A stretch of 64,000 nucleotides of DNA from CALDTK01 sp965215115 (GCA_965215115.1 OZ244050.1:2604001-2668000); one strand, 5' to 3'. Positions 18,401-27,298 are shown, counted from the stretch's first letter. Translations and numbers: made by a program. Notes: generated by a model from the letters alone, not told the origin.

Positions 18401-19376
18401 TCAGCGCACGATGACAACCTTCGCCGTCTCCCCCCCCCCCCCCCCCGGCCCGGCGACCTCGGAGAAGTACAACCCCGGTGCAACGGCCGAGACATCATGA
18501 GTGGCGGCTAGTTCAAAAGGGTACAGGGCGGCCGCTGCGTCGGATAGCCCTACCCCGGGGCGACGTGCCCCCGCCCCGCCCCCACCGCGCGACGCGGTAC
18601 TCAGGGCGAGGCGCCACTTCGCCGGGTTGTACGGGTCGACGCGCAGGCCGTTGTTGAGGGCGCTGTCGTCGCGGTACTTGCGGTGGAGGGCGCGGTACTG
18701 GACGTCGAGGCGCACGGGGCCGGCCTCGGCGTAGACCCCGGGGTAGACCTCGGTGGCGAAGGGCTCGCGGACGTTGACGCGCAGCACCGGACGACTGAAG
18801 TCCAGTCCTCGGTTCGAGCCCGCCGTCTTGCGGAAAGTCACGCTGTACCGCGCGCTCACGAGACCCCCGCCGCGTCATGCGCGGACCGCGAACGCCACCT
18901 CCGGCGCGACCTGCGCCAGGTACGCGCTTAGCCGTAGCGAGAGATTATCGGGTCCGGTACTCTCTCCCGGGTACCAATACTGTAGGTCGCTACGTCGCGA
19001 AGCCCTGCGAGAGCCGTGCGACCGCGAGGCCGCCCCCGGCGGTGAGGCGGTCGGAGAGCCGGTAGCGGTAGGTCGCCTCGAGGCCGTACTCGCGGTTCGG
19101 GGATAGTCTTGTTGAAGTCATACGCTCCATATTGGGAGCACGGCCTTCGTCATCGCGCCGGTCGGGGGTGTTGCTCGCGTACGCGGCCCCGACCCAGACC
19201 GCGTGCCGGGGTGGACCTGCGGGGCGCGTAACGGTTTGCCCGGAGGCTTCAGCTGCGCTGGGCACCACCTGCGCTCCTGCGGAGGCTGGGGCCAGCGTCA
19301 CGGTTGCGACGCCGGCTACGAGGGTGAGTGCAGCGAGGCTGCGGTTTGGAAAGTAAGCACGTCGGATACTCGGCAT
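18401..19376 (-). pseudogene. Outer-membrane protein paralogue B with T9SS tail, decayed
   Basis: Paralogue of the preceding gene, in at least three frames. The N-terminal part (from 19376, MPSIRRAYFPNRSLAALT) has a signal peptide and PRHAVWVGAAYASNTPDRRD, and stops after GGGLAVARLSQGFAT. The middle (18860-18990) is shortened. The C-terminal piece (18859-18401) holds RLDVQYRALHRKYRDDSALN, nearly identical to copy A, and then a one-base loss puts it in a frame ending VSAVAPGLYFSEV...ETAKVVIVR, which resembles a T9SS type A sorting domain. A run of 17 G lies inside that tail. The frame upstream of 19376 stays open to 19643, but that part is not recognisable. Confidence 0.55.
18430..18446. repeat. 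17-bp poly-C/G homopolymer tract
   Basis: Seventeen C on the + strand, read as G on the coding strand, giving a run of five Gly codons plus the first base of a Glu codon (GPGGGGGETAK). It lies about 12 codons from the stop of paralogue B, within the presumed T9SS sorting domain. Tracts this long are slippage-prone in replication and also error-prone in sequencing. Confidence 0.85.
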
Positions 19377-20344
19377 GGCGGGGAGTGGAGGCTGTGGAAG
19401 GGACTCGTCGCTGGGTACGGTGCTCGCCACTGGCTCCTCATCCAGGACGAAGTAGAGTTCCGGTATAGCCGCGTCGGATCCTGGCCGCTGCATGCTGTTC
19501 GTGTAGTTAGCCCGGACTCGGTTGCGATCGGCGATGACCACGTCGATCGGAGTGCCCCGCTCGAAGATTAGCTCGATGACGACCTCTCGGATCCATCCCA
19601 CGTCGTTGTCCTTGAGGCGTAGGTCCACGACCGCATCGCTCACGCCAGCGCGGAGTTGCGTGCGTACTTCCTTGGCAAGAGCGCCATCATGTTACGAAGG
19701 TAAGGCAGGGCAGCGGATGATGGGGAGTGACCCCAATGTGGGCCATGTGCGGGGTACTGCTCGAATCGACGGTGTATCCAGCTAAGTCTCTAGCGGCTCT
19801 CGTTGGGGCGGTACGGACCCGAGTGTATTTGGTAAAATGGAGTTGTTTTGGTGAGCGTGTGCGGCTTTCGCCAAAACTGGTGGGGTCTGGGTTTGGTGGA
19901 GGTCGTGTCTAGTGATGGGACCCCTATCTTATGGCATGGACCATACTGCTAGACACTTCAGGTGATGCCGTGTCTCGGGCAATCGAACGCAGAGGCGTTG
20001 CCCTACGCAAAGACGGCAGAGGCTCGCTGTCGTAGGGCCGGAGCGCAGAGGCGCTTCGCGCTAAGGAGAGCGCGGAAGCTCATCGCGATTGCATTTGAGA
20101 CTTCAGAAACACAAATGTCCAGCGGCATGCCTGACTGCTCACGAGGGTGGGAGTGCACAGCAGCCCTTGCCTTACCCACGCGCCTCCGGCAGCTCATCCC
20201 AGAAATCGGCATCGAGCTTCTTGATCTCCAGCGTTTCTTCGGTCTGCATGCCGAGATTGTAGGTGTAGATGTAGGAGGCGAACTGCTAGCCGGCGATGAG
20301 GATGAGGGAACGAGCGCTGCTATTAACAGGTAATACGCTTGATG
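19377..20344. other. Region without a recognisable gene
   Basis: The left part (to 19643) is an open frame continuous with paralogue B on the minus strand, with no recognised domain. A hairpin element lies at 19863. Around 19990-20070 there are several GCAGAGGC-like words in both orders, like degraded intergenic repeats. Open frames in 19960-20330 show no family signal and look like chance frames. Confidence 0.5.
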
Positions 20345-20854
20345 CTATTTATAACATGGTTTTATTTCATGAGGCGTAGGAACATAGCGAATAGTATATT
20401 TCTTATTAGCAAGCTCAAATCTCCGTGACATTAATCGCCTAATGTTGAGCCCGTAGTCGATTGATTTGCGATTCAGCACACCAACTAAAACCAAATTAAA
20501 CTTCACAGCGTTCCTTGCTATGTAATCATCTATTATGCGATTGCAAAAATGTTGTGTAAAACATGTGAACTTATTTTCTATTTGATTAAGATCGAGATGT
20601 TTTCCTCTAGAACTAGACTTTAGTTCGACTGCATGAATCGCGTATGACTTTACGCTACATTTGATTACAACTATACAATCAACGCTTGGTAGGTTATTTC
20701 CCTCAACATAGTCGCGGTAATATTTATCTGAATTGATAATAACTACGTCTAGTTCATTTATACTATTAGACAAAAAAGCAGTCGCTCCATGCTCGGAACA
20801 TGTGTCTACGAAACAATGCTTTAACTGCGGATGCTTACGAATTTGATCTATCAT
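20345..20854 (-). CDS. PD-(D/E)xK nuclease-like partner of the AAA ATPase
   Basis: 169 residues, no family recognised by name. D59 (PSVDCIVVIK) followed by E77-L-K79 (IHAVELKSSSRGKH) matches the spacing and strand pattern of the PD-(D/E)xK nuclease core, and an upstream E34 in INELDVVII may complete it. The gene overlaps the end of the ATPase gene by 20 bp on the same strand, so the two are translated together. It is strongly AT-rich compared with the rest of the window. I infer an effector nuclease controlled by the ATPase, in the manner of two-gene phage-defence systems; an immunity or signalling role is possible. Confidence 0.65.
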   Translation of the reverse strand: MIDQIRKHPQLKHCFVDTCSEHGATAFLSNSINELDVVIINSDKYYRDYVEGNNLPSVDCIVVIKCSVKSYAIHAVELKSSSRGKHLDLNQIENKFTCFTQHFCNRIIDDYIARNAVKFNLVLVGVLNRKSIDYGLNIRRLMSRRFELANKKYTIRYVPTPHEIKPCYK

Positions 20855-22301
20855 CTTCGGCTTCTAACCGTTCAGCATAAAGAAGTTCAGTTGACTCAAC
20901 AAAATTTGTATCCGGAACCCCCTCTTCAGTTACAGAAACATCTGGATTGAGATAACTGCCATCTTTACCCATGATCATGTGGTATACTGAAAGCTTAGAG
21001 TGATCTATTTTGCTACGCAGAATAAGATTAGTCAGCTTATCAAACATGTAACTACTATGAGAAGTCACGATTACTTTGATGTTATAGTTTGAGAGTTCTG
21101 CAAACAGCTCCAACAGCTTAATTTGTATAGATGGATGCAAATGTGCTTCCGGTTCTTCAATTACCATAATATCAAAAGTCTGTATACGACGGGACCATGA
21201 CATATGTTGAGTATAGTAGTAATAATAGTACTCTTCGTATAAAAATCTAGAATTGGAATGAGATATCTTATGATTGATTATGTATTTTAGGTAGAGAACA
21301 ATCGGAGCCAACTCAGCGACCATTGAGGATGATTGCGATAGATCTAGCTCGCCGGACATACCCTCTGGTTTGAAGGTGATTCGTTTTGACTTGGCATTAT
21401 ACCTTACTGCACCACCTAAAATCGACATCTCCAACTGATTAACTAGATGGCTGAGTTCTGGGTTGTCATTTTTTATGCTTACTGTGCTCAAATCTAGAAA
21501 ATAGTCACTCAAGGGTTCAGGAAGATTTGGAAGTTCAATAGTTCTATTCGCCATAAAAAATCGATTCTGCGTCAACTCTGCAAGGATAGGAGTAAATGCA
21601 CTCAGAGCTTGATACAGACCCGATCTAGAGGCAGGCAAAAAATATATATCTCGAATATTATGACTAAGTTTCAGGGTTGCGCTTGTAGAAATCTCTGTCA
21701 AGCTTCGCCAGAATGATTCTTTGAATTCTTTGAGGGTGGCTACACCAAACTCCTTCGTGCCGCTTTTTAGCAAAGTATATTTAGTTGTTTTTGTCTCTTT
21801 CAGAAGAATTTCGTACTTCGGGAGTATTTCAAAATATTTTACTTTAGGTATTCCATTCTTATCTGCCTTTATCAGCAGCGTATTACCGTTATCGTAGATT
21901 AGTTCGATACTATACTGCTTTGAACTATAGCTGTTCCTTAAGTTAGCCAAACTCGAAAATGTATTCTGTAAACTGTTCCGCAACGATGGTGTGACTGATT
22001 TATTTAGCTGTACTACAATAAAGTCTTGAAGTAAGGTATTTATCGCAACCGATGTTTTGGATTTGTCTGAAAACTTCGCAACTACACTATCCGTTAGCGA
22101 ATCATAGATGGTTTTCTCTTGTTCAAACATCCTGTAAGGAGGTAACAAGAGAAAATTGCTAAAGCTTTTGATCAAGCAATATAAGCAGTATGTAGCATAA
22201 GATTTACCTATGCTATTCTTACCGAAAATGAAGTGCAAATCTTTGCTTAAATCAATTTCAATACTTGCGATCGGACCAAAATGAGTCAGTCGAAAAATCA
22301 T
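20835..22301 (-). CDS. AAA ATPase, RecF/OLD-like (ABC-type)
   Basis: 488 residues. Walker A is GKNSIGKS (27-34), directly after an N-terminal strand pair (FGPIASIEIDLS) typical of SMC/RecF/OLD-like ATPases. The signature-like GELDLSQSSSMVAEL stretch precedes Walker B (IMVIEEPEAHLHPS, near residue 382) and the H-loop VTSHSSYMF. It has no C-terminal Toprim domain, so it is not an OLD nuclease; the overlapping downstream gene probably supplies the effector. The region is AT-rich, lacks the hairpin element found elsewhere, and adjoins restriction-modification genes, all suggesting horizontal acquisition as part of a defence island. Confidence 0.8.
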   Translation of the reverse strand: MIFRLTHFGPIASIEIDLSKDLHFIFGKNSIGKSYATYCLYCLIKSFSNFLLLPPYRMFEQEKTIYDSLTDSVVAKFSDKSKTSVAINTLLQDFIVVQLNKSVTPSLRNSLQNTFSSLANLRNSYSSKQYSIELIYDNGNTLLIKADKNGIPKVKYFEILPKYEILLKETKTTKYTLLKSGTKEFGVATLKEFKESFWRSLTEISTSATLKLSHNIRDIYFLPASRSGLYQALSAFTPILAELTQNRFFMANRTIELPNLPEPLSDYFLDLSTVSIKNDNPELSHLVNQLEMSILGGAVRYNAKSKRITFKPEGMSGELDLSQSSSMVAELAPIVLYLKYIINHKISHSNSRFLYEEYYYYYYTQHMSWSRRIQTFDIMVIEEPEAHLHPSIQIKLLELFAELSNYNIKVIVTSHSSYMFDKLTNLILRSKIDHSKLSVYHMIMGKDGSYLNPDVSVTEEGVPDTNFVESTELLYAERLEAEDDRSNS

Positions 22302-22362
22302 ATTTTGAGTTTGTCAGGCATCACGGACTATTATTAACGCGCTATTTTTTTAATTTGATTCT

Positions 22363-22665
22363 TTATGCTAAAGCTGCACCCCCCTCCCCAACCCAAAACT
22401 CCGGGTCAATAGTACGAACCTCCTCCCACGTCAGCCCATACAACTTATACACAGCCACGTCAATTTCCTGGTCCAGCCGCCGGATTTCCGCCCGCAGCGC
22501 CGCCACCTTCGCGCGCTCCGCCCCGAAGTGCGGCTTCGACTCGACGTCCTCGGCCAGGGTCGGGGGCGCGAGCTTGGTCGACTTGCGCACTTTGTTGACC
22601 TCCCGCACGAACTCCCCGTACGTCAGGCTCGGCCAGTCGGCCAACTTCCGCGTCGGCGTCTCCAC
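22363..22665 (-). pseudogene. C-terminal remnant of a type IIG restriction-modification enzyme
   Basis: 100 codons. The pattern LADWPSLTYGEFVREVNKV, then a coiled segment (AALRAEIRRLDQEIDVAVYKLYGLTWEEVRTID), matches the extreme C-terminus of large N6-adenine methylase/restriction proteins, where the R-L-D-x-E-I-D-x-x-V-Y-x-L-Y-G-L-T-x-E-E motif is common. A stop codon lies a few codons upstream, so the large N-terminal part is gone. It sits between the ATPase module and the decayed endonuclease, indicating repeated turnover of defence genes at this spot. Confidence 0.65.
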
Positions 22666-22685
22666 CGCGAGCCTATGCGCCTAAA

Positions 22686-23410
22686 TCAACTACGCTGCTG
22701 GGGATTCCAATGAGCAACAGCGGACACGGATTCCCAACCCCTCGATCTACCCGCACCTGGAGCTTGTCCCAGTGCGTAGTCGCTTGCCCGTACTTGTCCG
22801 CAACCAAGAGGGCAGCCCAGGATTTCGCAAAGTCTACTCCCAGACAGATGACGCTTCGAGATGCCCGCTACCTGCCTTCGGGTAAGGTTGGTGTGGACCC
22901 GCGCGCTATCGATGTCGTAAATGTTGTTCAGCATTGCGTAACGAAGGAAAGTGTCGTACATCGACTCTTGTAGCGACGAACCCCGCGTTACGATAACCCC
23001 GAGAGAAATCGCGCCGTCCTGGTGGAGGCGTTTGAAGTTTTCCAAATCCCTATCGTAAAACGGGTCTTTGTTATTCCACTCCAGCTCTAAGGCGATGGTA
23101 CCGTTAGCGGACTTCCAGACGTGGTCGATCTCGTGCGAGGTGCTTTCGACCGTGATTCCATCCACCGTCTTCGTAATAATGAAGTTGTGCTTACACCAGC
23201 CGTGATCTTTGCAGAACGCGTTCCTCAGGCGCTGCGTGGGCGTCGATTCGCCGCCGCCACCACCGACTAGTTCGCTTGCCGCAATCTGAAATTAATCAGG
23301 CAACTCTCCATGACCTCAATCGCATCGCTCAGGTCTTCACGCAAGATCGCACCGGCGTGGTGCCGGAGCCTAATATCGAATCCGCGCTCCTTCAGGCTCT
23401 CGAACGTGGC
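22686..23410 (-). pseudogene. BglII/BstYI-like restriction endonuclease, frameshifted
   Basis: The N-terminal part, right after the methylase stop, reads FESLKERGFDIRLRHHAGAI...DAIEVMESCLINF but lacks a start codon. Near 23285 the frame shifts by one base and continues as QIAASELVGGGGGES, then HEIDHVWKS and IALELEWNNKDPFYDRDLENF. The E-x-E-W-N-x-K-D block is the catalytic region of the BglII/BamHI-type fold. Open codons continue to 22686, but the tail after about ISKRHLSG looks unrelated. With the MT-A70 methylase it once formed a type II restriction-modification pair; cleavage activity is probably lost. Confidence 0.75.
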
Positions 23411-24091
23411 CTATAGCGATAGCGTCGCTTGCTGCGGGTGAACCCCCGGGATCAGGGCCTGAGAGTGATTCGCGTAAGTGTCCCAGTCCGGGACGTACTC
23501 CTCGGCCTGGTTCCCCCAGCAATCCCAATTCTTCCTTTGCCCTCGGGCGAACATCTCTAATCTCGGACCCCAGCTACACTCCTCGATCAACGAATACTGT
23601 TCGTCGGGCTTACGAGAGTGCTCGCGCTTCCGGGAACTGATGATATTCTCTTGCGTACGTCCGCGCTCTAACGTCCGGATGTTTTTGCCACGTACGCCGA
23701 ATAGCAGAATCTCGGTGACGTTTCGGAAGTAGAACCCGACGCCCCGGCGGTCCGGGCCGCCATCCTTGCGGACCTTATACCAAATAAGGTTGCTCTTGTA
23801 TTTGAAACCCCACGCCTTCATCACTTCGAGACCCTCGGGGAGCAAGGCATTCGGGACCCATAGGTATAGGTGGGAACGCTCATCCGCGATCCGCTCCACC
23901 GGCAAGGATTTGATGTCCTCCAGGTCCATCGTCGGATATCGATTTAGGCGGCCGTGCTCAGGGGCGACTTTGCCGGTTCGATTCGTGAACTGCCACGGCG
24001 GGTCGGCTAAAATCGTGGCGTAGGTCCGGTCGCCCGCGAATTGGAGCAGGTCGGTTGCCGCGGGATGGGGGGCCGTCGTTGAGCTTTTCAT
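23411..24091 (-). CDS. MT-A70 family DNA N6-adenine methyltransferase
   Basis: 226 residues. The catalytic motif is DPPW in ATILADPPWQF, and the AdoMet-binding part follows near the C-terminus (PRLEMFARGQRKNWDCWGN), the circular order of the MT-A70/beta class. KSNLIWYKVRKDG and VTEILLFGVRGK are other family blocks. It methylates adenine in DNA and would protect the site cut by the adjacent BglII-like enzyme. The gene appears intact, whereas the endonuclease is broken, so it may persist as an orphan methylase. Confidence 0.88.
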   Translation of the reverse strand: MKSSTTAPHPAATDLLQFAGDRTYATILADPPWQFTNRTGKVAPEHGRLNRYPTMDLEDIKSLPVERIADERSHLYLWVPNALLPEGLEVMKAWGFKYKSNLIWYKVRKDGGPDRRGVGFYFRNVTEILLFGVRGKNIRTLERGRTQENIISSRKREHSRKPDEQYSLIEECSWGPRLEMFARGQRKNWDCWGNQAEEYVPDWDTYANHSQALIPGVHPQQATLSL

Positions 24092-24260
24092 GGACGCAGT
24101 GTTGAGTGCGGAAAGCTACGCGCAATGATCGAGATAGATCTCTTTTGTTTCAAAAGCTTTATACACTGTCTCCACACGCCCCGTCCGACCCCCTGTTTTG
24201 CCGCAAGGCCATGACCTCCTCCTTTGGCCGATTTGTTGTCCACGCCCTTACCTTCCCCGC

Positions 24261-25538
24261 ATGCAATCGAGTATACCGCTCTCCCTCCTCACCGCCGCCC
24301 TCACGCTCCCCGTTTTGGCGCAAGCCCAAACCGCCATCACGCCCGAGCTCGAAGAAAAAGTCATCGCCTGGCGCCGCGACATCCACGAGCACCCCGAACT
24401 CTCCAACCGCGAGACCCGCACCGCCCAGCTCGTCGCCGATCACCTCACGGGGCTCGGTTTGGAAGTCAAGACCGGGGTCGCGCACACGGGCGTCGTCGGC
24501 ATCCTGCGGGGCGGTAAACCCGGACCCGTCGTCGGCCTGCGCGCCGATATGGACGCCCTGCCGGTCGTCGAGCGCGTCGACCTGCCGTTCGCCTCCAAGG
24601 TCACGACCACCTACCTCGACAAGGAGGTCGGCGTCATGCACGCCTGCGGGCACGATACGCACGTGGCGATGCTGATGGGCGCCGCCGAAAACCTCTCCGC
24701 CATGCGCAAGGACCTCGCCGGCACCGTGGTGTTCGTCTTCCAGCCCGCCGAGGAAGGTCCGCCCCCGGGTGAAGAGGGCGGCGCTGAGATGATGGTCGAG
24801 GAGGGCGTGCTCGACGACCCGAAGGTGGATGTCATGTTCGGGATCCACATCAACTCCCAGACCCCGGCCGGGACCTTGCGCTACCGACCGAAGGGCACGA
24901 TGGCCGCCTCCGACCAGCTCCACATCGAGGTGAGCGGCACGCAGAGCCACGGGGCCTACCCCTGGAAGTCGGTCGACCCGATCGTCGCGAGCGCCGCGAT
25001 CGTGTCCGCGCTCCAGACGGTGGTGAGCCGCAACACCGAACTCACGAAGGCCGCCGCCGTGGTCACGATCGGCAAGATCGACGCCGGCGTGCGCGGCAAC
25101 ATCATCCCCGAGTCCGCCACGATGATCGGGACCATCCGCACGCTCGACACCGCCATGCAGCGCAAGCTCCACGCCGACGTGCGCCGCGTGGTCGAGCACA
25201 CCGCCGAGGCCTACGGCGCGACGGCCAAGGTGACGATCAGGGAAGGGACGATGGTGACCTACAACGACCCCGCGCTCACGGCCCGCATGCTGCCTACCCT
25301 CGAGCGCACCGCCGGCAAGGACCACGTCGAGCTCATCGACGCCGTGACGGGCGCCGAGGACTTCAGCTACTACGCGGCGAGGGTCCCGAGCCTATTTGTC
25401 TTCGTCGGCGGCATGGACCCGAGCAAGGCCGAGTCGGAGGTGGCCCCGCACCACACGCCCGACTTTTACATCGACGAGCGCGGGCTGAAGACGGGGGTGG
25501 CGTTGTACACGAATTTTGCTTTGGATTATCTGAAGTAG
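24261..25538 (+). CDS. M20 family amidohydrolase/metallopeptidase, secreted
   Basis: 425 residues from ATG 24261. Signal peptide MQSSIPLSLLTAALTLPVLAQAQ. The catalytic domain shows WRRDIHEHPELSNRE, GLRADMDALP, MHACGHDTHVAML and FQPAEEGPPPGEEGGA, with the late AEDFSYYA; these are the metal-binding and catalytic positions of N-acyl-amino-acid amidohydrolases (M20D). Likely role: hydrolysis of N-acyl amino acids or small peptides in the periplasm. Hairpin elements lie just upstream (24195) and inside the signal peptide (24312, encoding VLAQA). Confidence 0.92.
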   Translation: MQSSIPLSLLTAALTLPVLAQAQTAITPELEEKVIAWRRDIHEHPELSNRETRTAQLVADHLTGLGLEVKTGVAHTGVVGILRGGKPGPVVGLRADMDALPVVERVDLPFASKVTTTYLDKEVGVMHACGHDTHVAMLMGAAENLSAMRKDLAGTVVFVFQPAEEGPPPGEEGGAEMMVEEGVLDDPKVDVMFGIHINSQTPAGTLRYRPKGTMAASDQLHIEVSGTQSHGAYPWKSVDPIVASAAIVSALQTVVSRNTELTKAAAVVTIGKIDAGVRGNIIPESATMIGTIRTLDTAMQRKLHADVRRVVEHTAEAYGATAKVTIREGTMVTYNDPALTARMLPTLERTAGKDHVELIDAVTGAEDFSYYAARVPSLFVFVGGMDPSKAESEVAPHHTPDFYIDERGLKTGVALYTNFALDYLK

Positions 25539-25579
25539 GTGCCTGGGTGCTTGGGTGCCTGGGTGCCTGGGTGCTTGGG
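25538..25579. repeat. GGTGCCTGGGTGC repeat, left flank
   Basis: About four copies of a 10-bp unit (GGGTGCCTGG or GGGTGCTTGG), beginning at the stop codon of the M20 gene. The same unit in inverse orientation lies on the other side of the four-helix-bundle gene, and related copies occur at 48289-48305 and 48404-48436. Confidence 0.8.
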
Positions 25580-25599
25580 GAGCGCTACATTGGCGGTCT

Positions 25600-26070
25600 A
25601 TGGCAAAGACATTTCAGGAGCTTGACGTGTATAAGTACTCGGTGGAGCTAAATGAGGCGGTATGGCGATTTAGGGCTCGTATCGCGTCGGAGAGCCCGGG
25701 GACGTGGCATCAGTTAGATCGTTCGGCGGGATCAGTGTTCGATAATATTGCCGAAGGTTTTGGTCGGGAGTCTCGCCCGGACTTCGCTAATTACCTGCGT
25801 TTTGCCACGGGGTCCGCAATGGAGGCCCAAGCTCAGATCGCGAGGGCACTCCGGAGGGAGCTCATTTCCGAAGCGGAGTCCAGAGCCGCTCAGGACAAAC
25901 TCGATAGTATCATAGGAATGCTTCGTAGCTTCCGCAAGTACCTCAAGCAAACCAAGAAACCTTCCAACGCCCTACACGAAGACCCAATTCCATACGGCGA
26001 ACCCTACTGGCCTTCCGCAGACCAGCTACCCATCTGGTGGCACCAAGCCATCAACCAAATCGATCTGTAG
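25600..26070 (+). CDS. Four-helix bundle protein (bS23/IVP-like)
   Basis: 156 residues from ATG 25600. FQELDVYKYSVELNEAVWRF, then LDRSAGSVFDNIAEGFGRES and ANYLRFATGSAMEAQAQIARAL, are the hallmark blocks of the small four-helix-bundle family first seen in 23S rRNA intervening sequences. Function is unproven; homologues form pentamers. A C-terminal extension (GEPYWPSADQLPIWWHQ) follows the bundle. GC content is lower than in its neighbours. It is bracketed by inverted short repeats, suggesting that gene and repeats move as a unit. Confidence 0.88.
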   Translation: MAKTFQELDVYKYSVELNEAVWRFRARIASESPGTWHQLDRSAGSVFDNIAEGFGRESRPDFANYLRFATGSAMEAQAQIARALRRELISEAESRAAQDKLDSIIGMLRSFRKYLKQTKKPSNALHEDPIPYGEPYWPSADQLPIWWHQAINQIDL

Positions 26071-26076
26071 TCCCAG

Positions 26077-26162
26077 CGCACCTAGGCACCCGCACCTAGG
26101 CACCCCGCACCTAGGCACCCCGCACCCAGGCACCCAGGCACCCCGCACCTAGGCACCCCCGC
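26077..26162. repeat. GCACCTAGGCACC repeat, right flank
   Basis: Around eight imperfect copies of CACCTAGGCACC/CACCCAGGCACC reaching to 2 bp before the stop of the phosphatase gene. It is the reverse complement of the left-flank unit, so the four-helix-bundle gene sits inside an inverted pair. Confidence 0.8.
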
Positions 26163-26164
26163 AC

Positions 26165-27298
26165 TCAATACAAATACCGCTCCCGCAACGCCTCCTTCCG
26201 CTCCTTCGTCAGCCCGTACTCCTTCACCAAAAACGAATCCACCGTCCCGTACTGCGTCTCGATCTCCGACACGGCCGCCTGGAGGTACGCCGGGTCGACG
26301 AGCATCAGGGGCTTCAGCACCTCCGGGTCGACCTTCTTGACGTACTGCGCGAGGTTGATCTTGCGCAGGTTGCGGCGGTTGCGGTCGAAGCGGTAGTAGT
26401 TCGACATCAGGTAGTCGTTGAACACCATCGCCGAGTCGACCCCGAGGGTGTGGAGCAGGAGGTAGGTCGCGAAGCCGGTCCGGTCCTTGCCGCTCGTGCA
26501 GTGGTACACGACGGGGACCTGCTGCGGGTCCTGGATGAGGTCCACGAAGGCCTGGAAGCGGTAGGCCTCGCGGCTGGCCAGCAGGCGGTTGACCTCGACG
26601 AGGAGGTTGTCGGCCTCGTCGCGGCCGAAGGTGCCCGCCATGATCCGGCCCTTGATGTCGGTCGTGTCCTCGGCCTCGTTGTAGATCGGCATGTGGACGT
26701 AGTTGACGTCCTGGCCGTTGAGGCCTTTCGGCAAAACGTCCGGCGCGCTCGCCACCTCCTGTTCGGAGCGCAGGTCCACGACGCTGCGCAGGTCGAGCGA
26801 CCCGAGGTACGCGAGGTCGTCGGCGGTGAGCTCGGTGAGCTTGTCGGCGCGGTAGAACTGCCCCCAGCGGATGCGCTTCCCGTCGGCGGCCGGGAGGCCA
26901 CCCAGGTCCCGGAAGTTGTCGGCCCCCTCCAAAGGCAGGCGACGCTCCGAGACGCGGACCTCCGACCCGTCGTCGGCGACGAGGTCGAAGTAGTACCGGA
27001 TGTCGGGGCGGACCTGCGGGATCTCGAGCCGCGCGGGCGTGTCCGGCACCCCCGGCAGGAGTCGCCCGACCCAAGCTCCGCGCGGCTCCGTGCCCGGCGC
27101 CTCGCTCATGTACACGTCGAAGGCCTCGGGGAGGATGCTCTGCAGCACGTAGGCCCCGCGCTCGCCGAGGCGCTTGGCGGTGACGGGCTCGACGAGCGTC
27201 GCCTCGGCCTCGGGGAGTTCGGCGAACTCCTTACAACTTGCCAGTACGAGCCCGGCCGCGAAACCGAGCAAAAATCTTCCGAGGATCGATAGCGACAT
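26165..27298 (-). CDS. Tyrosine/dual-specificity phosphatase lipoprotein
   Basis: 377 residues. A lipobox (LVLASC) ends the signal peptide, so it should be anchored in a membrane facing the periplasm. A short beta-rich domain comes first, followed by NFRDLGGLPAADGKRIRWGQFYRADKL and the P-loop HCTSGKDRTG, the catalytic signature of the bacterial Y_phosphatase3 group (Cys nucleophile, Arg in the loop). The general acid is expected in the preceding acidic loop. Substrate may be phosphotyrosine or phosphoinositide. A hairpin element at 26723 encodes VLPKGLNG. Confidence 0.9.
   Translation of the reverse strand: MSLSILGRFLLGFAAGLVLASCKEFAELPEAEATLVEPVTAKRLGERGAYVLQSILPEAFDVYMSEAPGTEPRGAWVGRLLPGVPDTPARLEIPQVRPDIRYYFDLVADDGSEVRVSERRLPLEGADNFRDLGGLPAADGKRIRWGQFYRADKLTELTADDLAYLGSLDLRSVVDLRSEQEVASAPDVLPKGLNGQDVNYVHMPIYNEAEDTTDIKGRIMAGTFGRDEADNLLVEVNRLLASREAYRFQAFVDLIQDPQQVPVVYHCTSGKDRTGFATYLLLHTLGVDSAMVFNDYLMSNYYRFDRNRRNLRKINLAQYVKKVDPEVLKPLMLVDPAYLQAAVSEIETQYGTVDSFLVKEYGLTKERKEALRERYLY

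Noticed and set aside
19377..19643. Minimal nucleotidyltransferase remnant upstream of outer-membrane paralogue B
   Set aside because: The IELIFERGTPIDVVIAD stretch is only vaguely like an MNT domain and lacks the GS...DxD motif, so no function was assigned.
19962..20333. 123-codon open frame on the + strand
   Set aside because: No start context, no family signal, and the sequence is made of short repeated words typical of intergenic DNA here.
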